From: Dehalococcoidia bacterium
GTDB lineage: Bacteria > Chloroflexota > Dehalococcoidia > UBA2979
Length of the DNA: 11,396 nucleotides
Direction: 5' to 3'
Assembly (NCBI GenBank): GCA_004297315.1
Contig: SCTU01000027.1
Location: 1 to 11,396 of the forward strand
Shown here: positions 1-8,984 of the stretch, piece after piece
Numbering within the stretch: the stretch's first letter is position 1
How the letters are laid out: each line of letters opens with the position of its first letter
Translations under genes and position numbers: made by a program
Notes under the pieces: generated by a model
Database searches by the model: none
What the model was told of the DNA's origin: nothing
Seen by the model: the letters and a program-made list of their open reading frames with translations, nothing else

Positions 1-762
1 GCACGCACCTCGGCGCGCCCGGCGCTCAAGCGGGGCGACACCCCGGTGAGCGCGATGACGAACACCGGCGGCTTCGCGCAGTACTCGCTGACGCCAGCGA
101 CGGGCCTGATGAAGGTGCCCGACGGCATCGGCCTCGACGTTGCCGCGCTCGTCGGCTGCTCGGTGATGACGGGCTACGGCGCCGTGGTGAACACAGCGAA
201 GGTCGAGCCGGGCTCCACGGTGGCGGTGGTGGGCGCGGGGGGCGTCGGCCTCAACATCATCCAGTCGGCACGCCTCGCCGGCGCGTCACGCATCATCGCG
301 GTCGACATGGTGGAGGCGAAGCTCGCGGTCGCAAAGCAGTTCGGCGCGACCGACGTCGTGAACGCGGGCGACACGGACCCGGTGAAGGCGGTGCAGGAGC
401 TCACGGGCGGCGGAGCCGACTACACCTTCGAGGCGATCGGCCTCAAGGTCACCGCCGAACAGGCGTACGCGATGGCCGGACGGGGCGGGACCGCGGTAAT
501 CGTGGGCATGATCCCGCCGGGTGAGCAACTCTCGATCCCCGGCGCGATCTGGTCGCAAGAGAAAAAGCTGACGGGCTCGTTCTACGGTTCGGCGCGCTTC
601 AACACGGACATGCCGCGCATCTTCAGCCTCTACCAGCAGGGCAAACTGAACATCGAGGGCCTCGTGACGAAGCGCTTCCCGCTGGAGGGCATCAACGAGG
701 CGTTCGACCTGCTCCGCAGCAGCGCAGTCTCACGTTCCATACTGGAGATCGGCGCCGAGTAG
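1..762 (+). CDS. Zinc-dependent alcohol dehydrogenase, class III-like (5' truncated by window edge)
   Basis: The visible 253 residues are the C-terminal two thirds of a medium-chain dehydrogenase that oxidises an alcohol, or a thiol-bound hydroxymethyl adduct, with a nicotinamide cofactor in the cytoplasm. The frame is open from base 1, so the ATG at 55 is internal; the first catalytic zinc ligands and the structural-zinc cysteines lie off the window. Cys53 of the visible part, in LVGCSVMTGYGAV, corresponds to the third catalytic zinc ligand of the family. A Rossmann nucleotide-binding motif GAGGVG is at about residues 78-83, and Asp102 at the end of the next strand (IIAVDMV) favours NAD over NADP. 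The C-terminal part (KKLTGSFYGSARF, then EGINEAFDLL) is typical of the class III / mycothiol-dependent formaldehyde dehydrogenase-like branch. The exact substrate cannot be read from the sequence. A hairpin terminator follows 25 bases after the stop. Confidence 0.9.
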   Translation, partial: ARTSARPALKRGDTPVSAMTNTGGFAQYSLTPATGLMKVPDGIGLDVAALVGCSVMTGYGAVVNTAKVEPGSTVAVVGAGGVGLNIIQSARLAGASRIIAVDMVEAKLAVAKQFGATDVVNAGDTDPVKAVQELTGGGADYTFEAIGLKVTAEQAYAMAGRGGTAVIVGMIPPGEQLSIPGAIWSQEKKLTGSFYGSARFNTDMPRIFSLYQQGKLNIEGLVTKRFPLEGINEAFDLLRSSAVSRSILEIGAE

Positions 763-787
763 ACATCGCCGCTGCGCCCGCAATTCA

Positions 788-811
788 GAAGGGGCCGGAA
801 TCGGCCCCTTC
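788..811 (+). terminator. Hairpin terminator after the alcohol dehydrogenase gene
   Basis: A perfect 10-bp stem (GAAGGGGCCG at 788-797 pairing with CGGCCCCTTC at 802-811) closes a four-base loop, GAAT. It lies 25 bases after the dehydrogenase stop and before the toxin-antitoxin operator. There is no long T run after the stem, which is common for terminators in high-GC genomes. It probably insulates the toxin-antitoxin module from upstream transcription. Confidence 0.65.
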
Positions 812-822
812 GTCCGCCGCTC

Positions 823-870
823 CACAGTAATACTCGGGTAATACCTCAGTATTACCCGAGTATTACTGTG
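823..870 (+). promoter_or_regulatory. Autoregulatory operator/promoter of the toxin-antitoxin module: 22-bp inverted repeat of four 11-bp-phased 7-mers
   Basis: Two perfectly complementary 22-bp arms (823-844 and 849-870) flank a four-base spacer, CTCA. Each arm holds two copies of a 7-mer: GTAATAC at 827 and 838, and its complement GTATTAC at 849 and 860. All four start exactly 11 bp apart, about one helical turn, with 4-bp linkers (TCGG, CTCA, CCGA). The 7-mer is itself palindromic except at its centre base. The block ends 14 bases before the antitoxin ATG and is much richer in A+T than its surroundings. Ribbon-helix-helix antitoxins usually bind such dyads and repress their own operon, so I infer cooperative binding of several antitoxin dimers on one DNA face. 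A -10-like TACGAT at 872-877 would give a very short leader. The promoter position is uncertain. Confidence 0.8.
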
Positions 871-884
871 CTACGATTCCCGCC

Positions 885-1133
885 ATGACCGAACGCATCG
901 CCATCAGCCTCGATGCCCCTCTGCTCCGCGCCATCGAGCGTGAGCGGAAGCGCCTGCGCCTCAGCCGCAGCGAGTTCATCCGCTTCGCCGCGAAGGCTTA
1001 CTTCGACGCCATCGAACGCAAGCGCCGCGACGACGAGTACGAGCGCGCGTACCGGGAGGTGCCGGAGACGCGAGAAGAGATCGCGATCGCCGAGGCGTCG
1101 TCGGCAGACGCCTTCCGCGATGACGCGTGGTAA
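885..1133 (+). CDS. Ribbon-helix-helix antitoxin of a MazF/PemK-type toxin-antitoxin module
   Basis: This 82-residue protein has the two-part build of a type II antitoxin. Residues 3-9 (ERIAISL) form the DNA-binding beta strand. Residues 11-27 and 30-44 (starting SRSEFIRF) form the two helices of a ribbon-helix-helix fold. The rest is a charged, acid-rich tail of about 35 residues that would wrap the toxin. It should neutralise the downstream endoribonuclease and, alone or with the toxin, repress the operon through the operator just upstream. The start is the ATG 14 bases after the operator; no strong Shine-Dalgarno site is present, so the mRNA may be nearly leaderless. The stop overlaps the toxin start by 7 bases. 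The family assignment rests on fold pattern and neighbour, since such antitoxins are poorly conserved in sequence. Confidence 0.85.
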   Translation: MTERIAISLDAPLLRAIERERKRLRLSRSEFIRFAAKAYFDAIERKRRDDEYERAYREVPETREEIAIAEASSADAFRDDAW

Positions 1134-1456
1134 CCCGCCGAAGACTGACGCGTGGCGATGTCTGGTGGGCCGATCTCGAACCACCGGCCGGTCGACGGCC
1201 AGTGGTGCTCGTATCGCGACAGACCGCCTACCACCAACGGGAACTGATGCTCGTCGTACCCGTGACCACGACGGCCCGCGTAACCGTTGGGCAGATCGTC
1301 CTAGGCCCTGATGAGGGCCTCCGTGAGCCGTCCTACGCGAACGCCGAGACGATTGCCACTGTGAGCCAGTCCAGACTCTTGAACCGTGCCGGCGCGCTCA
1401 GCCCACAGAAACTCGCCGCGCTTGACGACGCGCTGCGCTATGCGCTCGACCTATAG
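1127..1456 (+). CDS. MazF/PemK-family endoribonuclease toxin
   Basis: This 109-residue protein matches the usual MazF/PemK length and motif order. The N-terminal RGDVWWADLEP (residues 9-19) is the family's first strand. GRRPVVLVS (22-30) carries the conserved arginine-proline segment, and LVVPVTTT (42-49) carries the conserved threonine. In characterised MazF proteins an arginine and a threonine from these two segments form the RNA-cleaving site, so the protein should be active. Toxins of this family cut single-stranded RNA at short motifs and stop growth when the antitoxin is degraded. The only in-frame start before an upstream stop is GTG at 1127, inside the last codons of the antitoxin, which implies coupled translation. 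Third codon positions carry more A/T than in neighbouring genes, consistent with acquired DNA. It ends 9 bases from the convergent gene at 1466. Confidence 0.92.
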   Translation: MVTRRRLTRGDVWWADLEPPAGRRPVVLVSRQTAYHQRELMLVVPVTTTARVTVGQIVLGPDEGLREPSYANAETIATVSQSRLLNRAGALSPQKLAALDDALRYALDL

Positions 1457-1465
1457 CCGTCAGGC

Positions 1466-2452
1466 CTACTGGTACACGATGTAGTGCGGCGGCCCGTCGA
1501 GGGCCATCAACTGAGCGGGCGTGAACAGCGGCGTGTCCCAGTGGAAGAACAGCTTGAAGCCGCTGTACTCGGCGTACGAGGCGCGCGCGTAGCGGTTGTA
1601 GCCGCCGAGTTTCTCCGGCTGCCCGCCGAAGCCGTCCATGTCGACGACGACATCGACGTCCGGCGAGTGCTCGAGGGCGTCCATGCCGATGAGCATCTCC
1701 GGCGTGAACTGGTGCAGGACGAGGATCTTCGGCGGCAGGCCTCGTGCCGCGGCGAGCCGGGCGAGGTACGCCTGGACTGGCCGCACCTGCGTCGTGTCGA
1801 GCGAGCCGATCACGCTGCCCGGCGCGCGACCATATCGCTGCGTGGCGAACTCCGGGTCGAGGGCGACGTGGACGAACGGCTCGCGCAGGAACTCCTCGAG
1901 GCGCGTGACGCCGGACAACGGGTCGGTCCAGCCGACCTGGAGGTCGAGGAACAGCAGCACGCCAGCGTCCCGCGCAGCCTCGACGTATGTGCGCACCTCC
2001 TCGATGGGGGTGCGTAGCAGGTAGGAGTCGTCCGCCTGCGGCGCCGCCTGGGCGACGTCCACGATGAGGTGGAGCGCGGGCAGGGCGTAGCGCGGGAACG
2101 AGCCAGCCGGCGGCTCCGAGATGGGGGCGTTGTACTGCTCGGCGAGCTCGCGGGCGCGCGCCACCGCGCCAGCGGCGTCGTGGCAGCCGAGTTCGCCCAT
2201 GAAGCAGACGCCGGGGTGGCCGTAGATGCTCACGACGGGGCCCTGGGCGAAGTACGACGGCGTGCGCAGCGGCGGGTGGGGCTCGGTCACCTCGCGAAGC
2301 GCGAGCGGCAGCATGACGGGGCGCGTGGCGTCAGCGTCGGCGGACAGCGGGGCTGGCGCGGTGAAGGCGCTCGTCGTTCCGGGGAGAGCAGCAACGACGA
2401 GGGCGGCGAGGGCCGGGGCGAGGAGCAGGCCGAAGCCGACGTTCCTTCGCAC
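1466..2452 (-). CDS. Secreted protein of unknown function, predicted eight-strand (TIM-like) barrel
   Basis: I recognise a general type of exported Chloroflexota protein but know no function. The 328-residue product starts at GTG 2452, with GGGGA about 6 bases upstream. It has a signal peptide: RR at residues 2-3, a hydrophobic stretch at about 8-23, and a likely cleavage after TSA at 29. The mature part shows eight hydrophobic strand-like segments, at about 73-79, 126-133, 165-171, 194-199, 243-248, 266-271, 299-305 and 324-328. Several end in acidic or histidine residues: FLDLQ (Asp170), ALDPEF (Asp199, Glu201), LHQF (His247), VVDMDGFG (Asp271, Asp273) and HWDTP (Asp306). That layout resembles a (beta-alpha)8 barrel enzyme such as a glycosidase or phosphodiesterase. 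This is inference from pattern only. Four cysteine-poor domains and no membrane anchor after the signal suggest a soluble exported protein. It lies downstream of the amidase gene on the same strand. Confidence 0.75.
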   Translation of the reverse strand: MRRNVGFGLLLAPALAALVVAALPGTTSAFTAPAPLSADADATRPVMLPLALREVTEPHPPLRTPSYFAQGPVVSIYGHPGVCFMGELGCHDAAGAVARARELAEQYNAPISEPPAGSFPRYALPALHLIVDVAQAAPQADDSYLLRTPIEEVRTYVEAARDAGVLLFLDLQVGWTDPLSGVTRLEEFLREPFVHVALDPEFATQRYGRAPGSVIGSLDTTQVRPVQAYLARLAAARGLPPKILVLHQFTPEMLIGMDALEHSPDVDVVVDMDGFGGQPEKLGGYNRYARASYAEYSGFKLFFHWDTPLFTPAQLMALDGPPHYIVYQ

Positions 2453-2474
2453 CGGGTGTCCCCGTTCGCGCCAA

Positions 2475-2489
2475 CCCCGCCGCGCGGGG
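2475..2489 (-). other. Small GC hairpin between the amidase and the secreted-protein gene
   Basis: A 6-bp perfect stem (CCCCGC with GCGGGG) closes a three-base loop in the 89-bp gap between the two minus-strand genes. It lies just before the Shine-Dalgarno site of the secreted-protein gene. It has no T tract and could be a weak terminator or a leader structure. An A+T-richer patch at 2495-2525 upstream of it, with TTTACT and TACGCT on the minus strand 17 bp apart, could be a weak promoter for the secreted-protein gene. Confidence 0.3.
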
Positions 2490-2541
2490 CAAGCGTAGGG
2501 GAAATAAGAACCTGAGTAAACACCTAAGCAGATGCCACGTC

Positions 2542-3411
2542 CTAGCGCGTCCTGAGCGCCTGCTTGATGCCCTCGGCAATCCCCTGGGCCATGTAGTGGC
2601 GCGCGGAGTCGTCCCTCAAGAGGTCGGCGTCCGCCTCGTTCGATATGTAGAGCAACTCCAGGAGCACGCCAGGCATCCGCGTCGCCTGGGTCTGGATTGA
2701 GGCGTGCCGCCCGTAACCCAGCGCTTCCCAGTCGCCACCACGCTCGTCCATCTCCTCGCGTGTCAGTTCCCGCTCAGGCCCGAGCACGAAGAACGGCGTG
2801 ACGTGCCCTGCGGCGTCCGCCATCCCTGCCTCAGAAAGCGTCATGTTCGATGGGACTTCGACGCGGTGTGCTTCGAGCGCGGCGACGATGTTGCTCCGGA
2901 TCGACTCAGCCAGTACCCGATTGCGTTCGGAGAACGGCCGGTCGGGGTTATAGATCACTTCGATCCCGCGCGCCTCCGGGTCGGGAAAGGCGTTCGAGTG
3001 GATCGAGACGAAGAGGTCGGCGTCCGCGTCGTTGGCGATCGCGATCCGCGCGTCGAGGTCGGCGAAGGTCGCGCTGTAGTCGGAGAGCGACCGCCGGTCG
3101 TGGAACGCGCGGCCGTCGTCGGTGCGCGTGTAGACGACGTCGATCCCTGCCCGGGTCAGCATGTCCCCTACTCGTCTCGCCATGTCGAGGTTCGAGTCGC
3201 GCTCGATCAGTCCGTTGAAGGTCGCGCCGAGCTCGTCCGCCCCATGGCCCGGATCGAGGACGACCCGAGGACGGTGGTCCCCGAATGAGAGAGGACCGCC
3301 GTCCGCGAACGGGAAAATCCCCAGGAGAGCCGCCCCGGCGAGGAGAAGCGGCAACCCGAACATCGAGAGTTGCGTGATCTTCCTGCCGGACCAGCCAGAG
3401 ATCTTCACCAA
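2542..3411 (-). CDS. Membrane-anchored N-acetylmuramoyl-L-alanine amidase (Amidase_3 family)
   Basis: This enzyme cleaves the bond between N-acetylmuramic acid and L-alanine in peptidoglycan, acting outside the cytoplasmic membrane. Residues 17-36 form one membrane segment after a basic N-terminus. The catalytic domain begins at about residue 48. DPGHG (His56), LIERD (Glu70) and SIHSNA (His138) supply the three zinc ligands, and LLELLYISN (Glu252) supplies the catalytic glutamate, so all key residues are present. A charged insert of about 30 residues lies before the last motif (about 213-242). The frame opens with TTG at 3411 followed directly by GTG at 3408. AGAGG sits 7 bases before TTG and 10 before GTG, so either could be used. 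Its role is probably cell-wall remodelling or daughter-cell separation. Confidence 0.93.
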   Translation of the reverse strand: MVKISGWSGRKITQLSMFGLPLLLAGAALLGIFPFADGGPLSFGDHRPRVVLDPGHGADELGATFNGLIERDSNLDMARRVGDMLTRAGIDVVYTRTDDGRAFHDRRSLSDYSATFADLDARIAIANDADADLFVSIHSNAFPDPEARGIEVIYNPDRPFSERNRVLAESIRSNIVAALEAHRVEVPSNMTLSEAGMADAAGHVTPFFVLGPERELTREEMDERGGDWEALGYGRHASIQTQATRMPGVLLELLYISNEADADLLRDDSARHYMAQGIAEGIKQALRTR

Positions 3412-3506
3412 CGTGTTACCTCTCGCGGTCCGGCATGGCTCGAGTGGAGCGTACCCGGAACATCACCATGCGCACGAGGCGCCGCCCGCGAATGCGCTTA
3501 CACGAC

Positions 3507-3531
3507 GACGGCCCCGCCGTACGGGGCCGTC
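3507..3531 (-). terminator. Hairpin terminator after ccr
   Basis: A perfect 10-bp stem (GACGGCCCCG at 3507-3516 with CGGGGCCGTC at 3522-3531) closes a five-base loop. It sits 22 bases downstream of the ccr stop on the minus strand and separates the nitrogen/ccr run from the amidase gene. After the stem the minus strand reads GTCGTGT, only a partial T tract, so termination efficiency is uncertain. Confidence 0.7.
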
Positions 3532-3553
3532 AGAAAGGCAACCGGGCCAGGTC

Positions 3554-4810
<1,257 letters not shown>

Positions 4811-4896
4811 GGAACTCCCCTTCGCACGGTCCCGCATACGGCCGGGTCGAAGGGTGATGCTAGCACCCGCGGGCGGAGGTCTGGGTTGCGGACGCC

Positions 4897-7203
4897 TCAG
4901 GGCTCCAGGCTCTCGATGACCAGCGCCATACGCCGCTCGAGGCGTTCGGCGGCGTCCGGGTCCTCGATCCGGCGGCCGTCCTCGCGCCGGATGTAGAAGG
5001 CGTCCACGACCTCTGACCCGATGGTGTCCACCTTCGCCAGGTGGATATCGATGCGCTGCTCGTGGAGCGCCTTCGTGATGCCGTAGAGCAGGCCTCGCCG
5101 GTCGGCGGCGGAGATCTCCAGGACGGTGAACTCTCTCGAGGCGGTGTTGTTCACGTTCACCGTGGTCCGGACGTCCGCGAGCGGTCGCGCCGGGTATGAC
5201 CGGCGCACCTCTGCCAGTCGCTCCTCGATGTCGAAGGTGCCCTCGATGGCGGCAGGGACGGCGGCGAGGATCCGCCCCCAGCGGCGGTCGTCGATGCCCA
5301 CGCCGAGCGTGTCGGAGACGTGCCAGACCTGGATCGCCGTCCCGTCCGAGTGGGTGTGGGCGACGCCGCCGAGGACGTTGGCGTTGTGCCCGGCCAGCGC
5401 CCCCGCGACTGCCTGGATGATCCCGGGATGGTCCGGCGTCACGATCGTGAGGCGGTCGATCTCGCCCAGGCGGTCGTGGCGGGCGGCGGTGCCCCCGGCC
5501 GCCTCCGCAATCAGCGCGATGTGATCGCCGATCGTCTCGGGCGGGACGGAGATCAGGTAGTCCGCATCCAGCCCGGCGAGGTGGGCGCGGACGACCTCCG
5601 CGGGGAACCGCGCTGCCAGCGCCTCCACGATCGACTCCGGGCGCGGCATTGCGGCGTCGGGGGCCCCGGCGGAGAGGACGGCCATTACGCGGACGTAGAG
5701 CGAGCGCATCAACTGCGCCTTCCACTGCGACCAGACGTTTGGGCCGGAGGCGGAGGCATCGGCGATCGAGAGCAGATAGAGCAACCGCAGCGTGTTCGCG
5801 TCACCAACGCGGCGGGCGGTGTCCAGGATGACCTCCTGGTCGGCGATGTTGCGTCGCGTCGCGACGTTGGGGAGCAGGAGGTGCTCGCGCACGGCCGTCA
5901 CCAGACGCGCCTCCTCATCCGGGGGAAGGCCGGCCCTCGACGCGACGCGCTCGGCGATCACGGCGCCGGCGGCGGAGTGGTCGCCCGCGTGCCCCTTGCC
6001 GATGTCGTGCAGGAGCGCGGCGAGCAACAGTTCGTCGGGCCGCCCGAGTTCGCGCGCGACGGTCGGCGTCTCGCAGTCGAACTGGTCCTCCGTGAGGATG
6101 CGGCGCGCCTCGGCGACCGCGCGCGCGGCGTGGACATCCACCGGGTGGATGTGGAACTGGGCTACGTGAGGGCGGGCGCGCAGCACTTCCCATTCCGGGA
6201 TGAGCGTGTCCAGCCATTCCGAGGGGGGCAGCGGGTCCAGGCCACCGTCGGGGTGTATCTCCCGCAGCGCTGCGCGGAGGCTCGCGAGCGGCGGTTCGGG
6301 TGGCGGCGGGCTCACAGGACGCGGCCGGCCGAAGCCGAAGAGGCGTCGCTGGCGGTCGCCGTCCGCGAGCCGCCGGGTGGCCTCGGCATGCACGGTGCGC
6401 ATCGCGACATAGACCCCGTGCGCCCATTCGAAGCCGTCTTCCTCCAGCCATTCGCCGATCCGGTCGTGCAATTCTGGCGGGTAGAGGTCGGTCGGCCGCT
6501 CGGCGAAGGCATGCACGGCGGAGCGCGTGGCGAACAGCCGCTCCTGCGCCTCGATCAGCGAGGGCGGAAGGGGCGGTGGCGGCGTGCCCTCCGCGATCGC
6601 GTCGACGGCGTCGAGCCAATGCACCGTGTGGATGTCACGCAGCCCGCCGCGGCCGTTCTTCAGGTCGGCGCAGAGCAACTGCCATGGCTCGCGGGCGACG
6701 ACCGTCCGGTGGCGCTCCTGCAGCGCGGCGCGCGCCCAGCCTCGATGCTGTTTCACGGCCTTGCGGAGCGCCCCGCGGAACTGCTCGTACAGCGCCGCAT
6801 TGCCAGTGACCAGGCGGGCGTCGAGCAGGGCGGTGAACGTCTCGATGCTCGCGGCCATCGCCTCTGCCACCTGGGGTACGGTCCGTACCGAATGGCCGAC
6901 CTTCAGTCCGGCGTCCCAGAGCGGGTAGAGCGTGCGGACCTCCTGCTCGGCCCCGCGCTGGACCAGGAGCATCACGTCCACGTCGCTGTGGCGTTGCTGC
7001 TCGCTGCGCCCGTAGCCACCGACCGCGACCACGGCATGGCTCGCGTCCGGGCCGGTCAGTTCCACCAATGCCGCGTCCAGGAGCGCGCTGAGACGGGTGG
7101 CCAGCACTCGCCCGGCCTGCGCGCTCGGCCGCGGTGAGAGGTCGGCGCGCAACTGGAGGTAGGCGGAGAGGGCAGGGCCGGGCGCCGGCAGCGTATCGAC
7201 CAT
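4897..7203 (-). CDS. glnD: Bifunctional PII nucleotidyltransferase / nucleotidyl-removing enzyme
   Basis: GlnD senses glutamine and adds or removes a nucleotide on Tyr51 of the PII protein encoded just upstream. All expected domains are present in the 768-residue product: a nucleotidyltransferase domain with GGYGRSEQQRHSDVDVML at 62-79, the linking motif LKNGRGGLRDIHTVHWL at 181-197, an HD phosphohydrolase domain with LLHDIGKGHAGDHS at 397-410, and two C-terminal ACT domains at about 585-654 and 692-764 that should bind glutamine. It is shorter than the enterobacterial enzyme (about 890 residues) and closer to actinobacterial sizes. In some actinobacteria the homologue adenylylates rather than uridylylates PII, so the donor nucleotide is open. 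I chose ATG 7203 over the in-frame GTG 7236 because a strong GGAGGGAGGG lies just before the ATG, and the GTG sits inside a hairpin arm. The gap to glnK is 102 bases. Confidence 0.95.
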   Translation of the reverse strand: MVDTLPAPGPALSAYLQLRADLSPRPSAQAGRVLATRLSALLDAALVELTGPDASHAVVAVGGYGRSEQQRHSDVDVMLLVQRGAEQEVRTLYPLWDAGLKVGHSVRTVPQVAEAMAASIETFTALLDARLVTGNAALYEQFRGALRKAVKQHRGWARAALQERHRTVVAREPWQLLCADLKNGRGGLRDIHTVHWLDAVDAIAEGTPPPPLPPSLIEAQERLFATRSAVHAFAERPTDLYPPELHDRIGEWLEEDGFEWAHGVYVAMRTVHAEATRRLADGDRQRRLFGFGRPRPVSPPPPEPPLASLRAALREIHPDGGLDPLPPSEWLDTLIPEWEVLRARPHVAQFHIHPVDVHAARAVAEARRILTEDQFDCETPTVARELGRPDELLLAALLHDIGKGHAGDHSAAGAVIAERVASRAGLPPDEEARLVTAVREHLLLPNVATRRNIADQEVILDTARRVGDANTLRLLYLLSIADASASGPNVWSQWKAQLMRSLYVRVMAVLSAGAPDAAMPRPESIVEALAARFPAEVVRAHLAGLDADYLISVPPETIGDHIALIAEAAGGTAARHDRLGEIDRLTIVTPDHPGIIQAVAGALAGHNANVLGGVAHTHSDGTAIQVWHVSDTLGVGIDDRRWGRILAAVPAAIEGTFDIEERLAEVRRSYPARPLADVRTTVNVNNTASREFTVLEISAADRRGLLYGITKALHEQRIDIHLAKVDTIGSEVVDAFYIRREDGRRIEDPDAAERLERRMALVIESLEP

Positions 7204-7230
7204 GACGCCCTCCCTCCGGGTTCCACGGTA

Positions 7231-7292
7231 CGTCACGGGCGGGCCCTCGACCGGCCATCGCGTGTGGCCAGCCGGGAAGCCCGCCCGTGACG
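7231..7292 (-). promoter_or_regulatory. Long stem-loop between glnK and glnD
   Basis: A perfect 14-bp stem pairs 7231-7244 (CGTCACGGGCGGGC) with 7279-7292 (its exact complement), enclosing 34 bases. The loop can form either of two smaller stems: CCGGC/GCCGG (7251-7255 with 7271-7275) or GGCCA/TGGCC (7253-7257 with 7265-7269). On the minus-strand mRNA it begins 13 bases after the glnK stop and ends 27 bases before the glnD ATG. There is no T tract. I infer a partial terminator, an RNA-stability element or a processing site that lowers GlnD output relative to GlnK and AmtB. Confidence 0.7.
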
Positions 7293-7305
7293 GGAGACGC
7301 AGCCG

Positions 7306-7644
7306 CTAGACGGCTTCGCGCCCGCGCTCACCCGTCCGGATGCGGACCACATCCTCCACCGGCACGACGAGGATCTTCCCGTCGCCGATCGAGCCCGTAC
7401 GGGCCGTCGTCTCGATCGTCGAGATCACCGTCGGGGCGAGCGTGTCGTCCACGAGCACCTCGATCCGGATCTTCGGCACCATGTCCACCTCGTACTCGGA
7501 GCCGCGGTAGGTCTCCGTGTGGCCGGCCTGGCGTCCGAAGCCCTGGGCGCTCACCGCCGTGAGTCCCGTGACCCCGGCTGCCTTCAGGGCGTCGCGCACC
7601 TCGTCCAGCTTGAACGGGGCGATGTAGGCGATAACGAGTTTCAT
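7306..7644 (-). CDS. glnK: Nitrogen regulatory PII protein
   Basis: The product has the canonical PII length of 112 residues and all signature residues. The T-loop (about 37-55) carries Gln39 for 2-oxoglutarate/Mg binding and Tyr51 (GSEYEVD) as the nucleotidylation site. Lys58 follows. The C-terminal ARTGSIGDGKI (81-91) and VRIRTGE with Arg101 and Arg103 complete the ATP/ADP site. PII trimers read 2-oxoglutarate and adenylate levels; unmodified GlnK plugs AmtB when nitrogen is plentiful. Position directly after amtB (41-base gap) and before glnD argues for the name glnK rather than glnB. The ATG at 7644 has AGGAGAGAG ending 5 bases upstream. It is cotranscribed with amtB. Confidence 0.97.
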   Translation of the reverse strand: MKLVIAYIAPFKLDEVRDALKAAGVTGLTAVSAQGFGRQAGHTETYRGSEYEVDMVPKIRIEVLVDDTLAPTVISTIETTARTGSIGDGKILVVPVEDVVRIRTGERGREAV

Positions 7645-7685
7645 CGGATCTCTCTCCTGTCCTGGGCTGCTGGTCTCGTGCTGGC

Positions 7686-8906
<1,221 letters not shown>

Positions 8907-8959
8907 CGTCCGTCCTTTCGACGAGTCGGGGGACGCGCTTGCCGCGCCCCGCTGAGGAC

Positions 8960-8971
8960 CCTCCCGGGAGG
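8960..8971. promoter_or_regulatory. 12-bp perfect palindrome in the amtB leader
   Basis: CCTCCCGGGAGG is a perfect 12-bp palindrome 54 bases upstream of the amtB ATG. It could be a protein-binding site or a small RNA hairpin in the 5' leader. In GC-rich DNA a palindrome of this length can also arise by chance. Confidence 0.3.
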
Positions 8972-8984
8972 ATGCCCGCCGCCG

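Noticed and set aside
1457..1465. Terminator between the convergent toxin and secreted-protein genes
   Set aside because: The gap is 9 bases and no stable hairpin is visible there; AGGCCT is only a 6-bp palindrome.
4858..4865. TGCTAGCA palindrome in the glnD-ccr gap as an operator
   Set aside because: Only 8 bp with no second copy or phased repeat nearby; likely chance.
4811..5725. Open frame continuing far upstream of the ccr ATG
   Set aside because: It is antisense-shifted relative to glnD, rich in Arg/Pro/Gly repeats and without family character; a strong ribosome site supports ATG 4810.
5320..7137. Long plus-strand open frame opposite glnD (605 codons)
   Set aside because: No domain pattern and Arg/Gly/Asp-rich composition; glnD carries complete catalytic motifs on the minus strand.
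7204..7236. GTG 7236 as the glnD start
   Set aside because: It lies within an arm of the long stem-loop and lacks a ribosome site, whereas ATG 7203 follows a strong GGAGGGAGGG.
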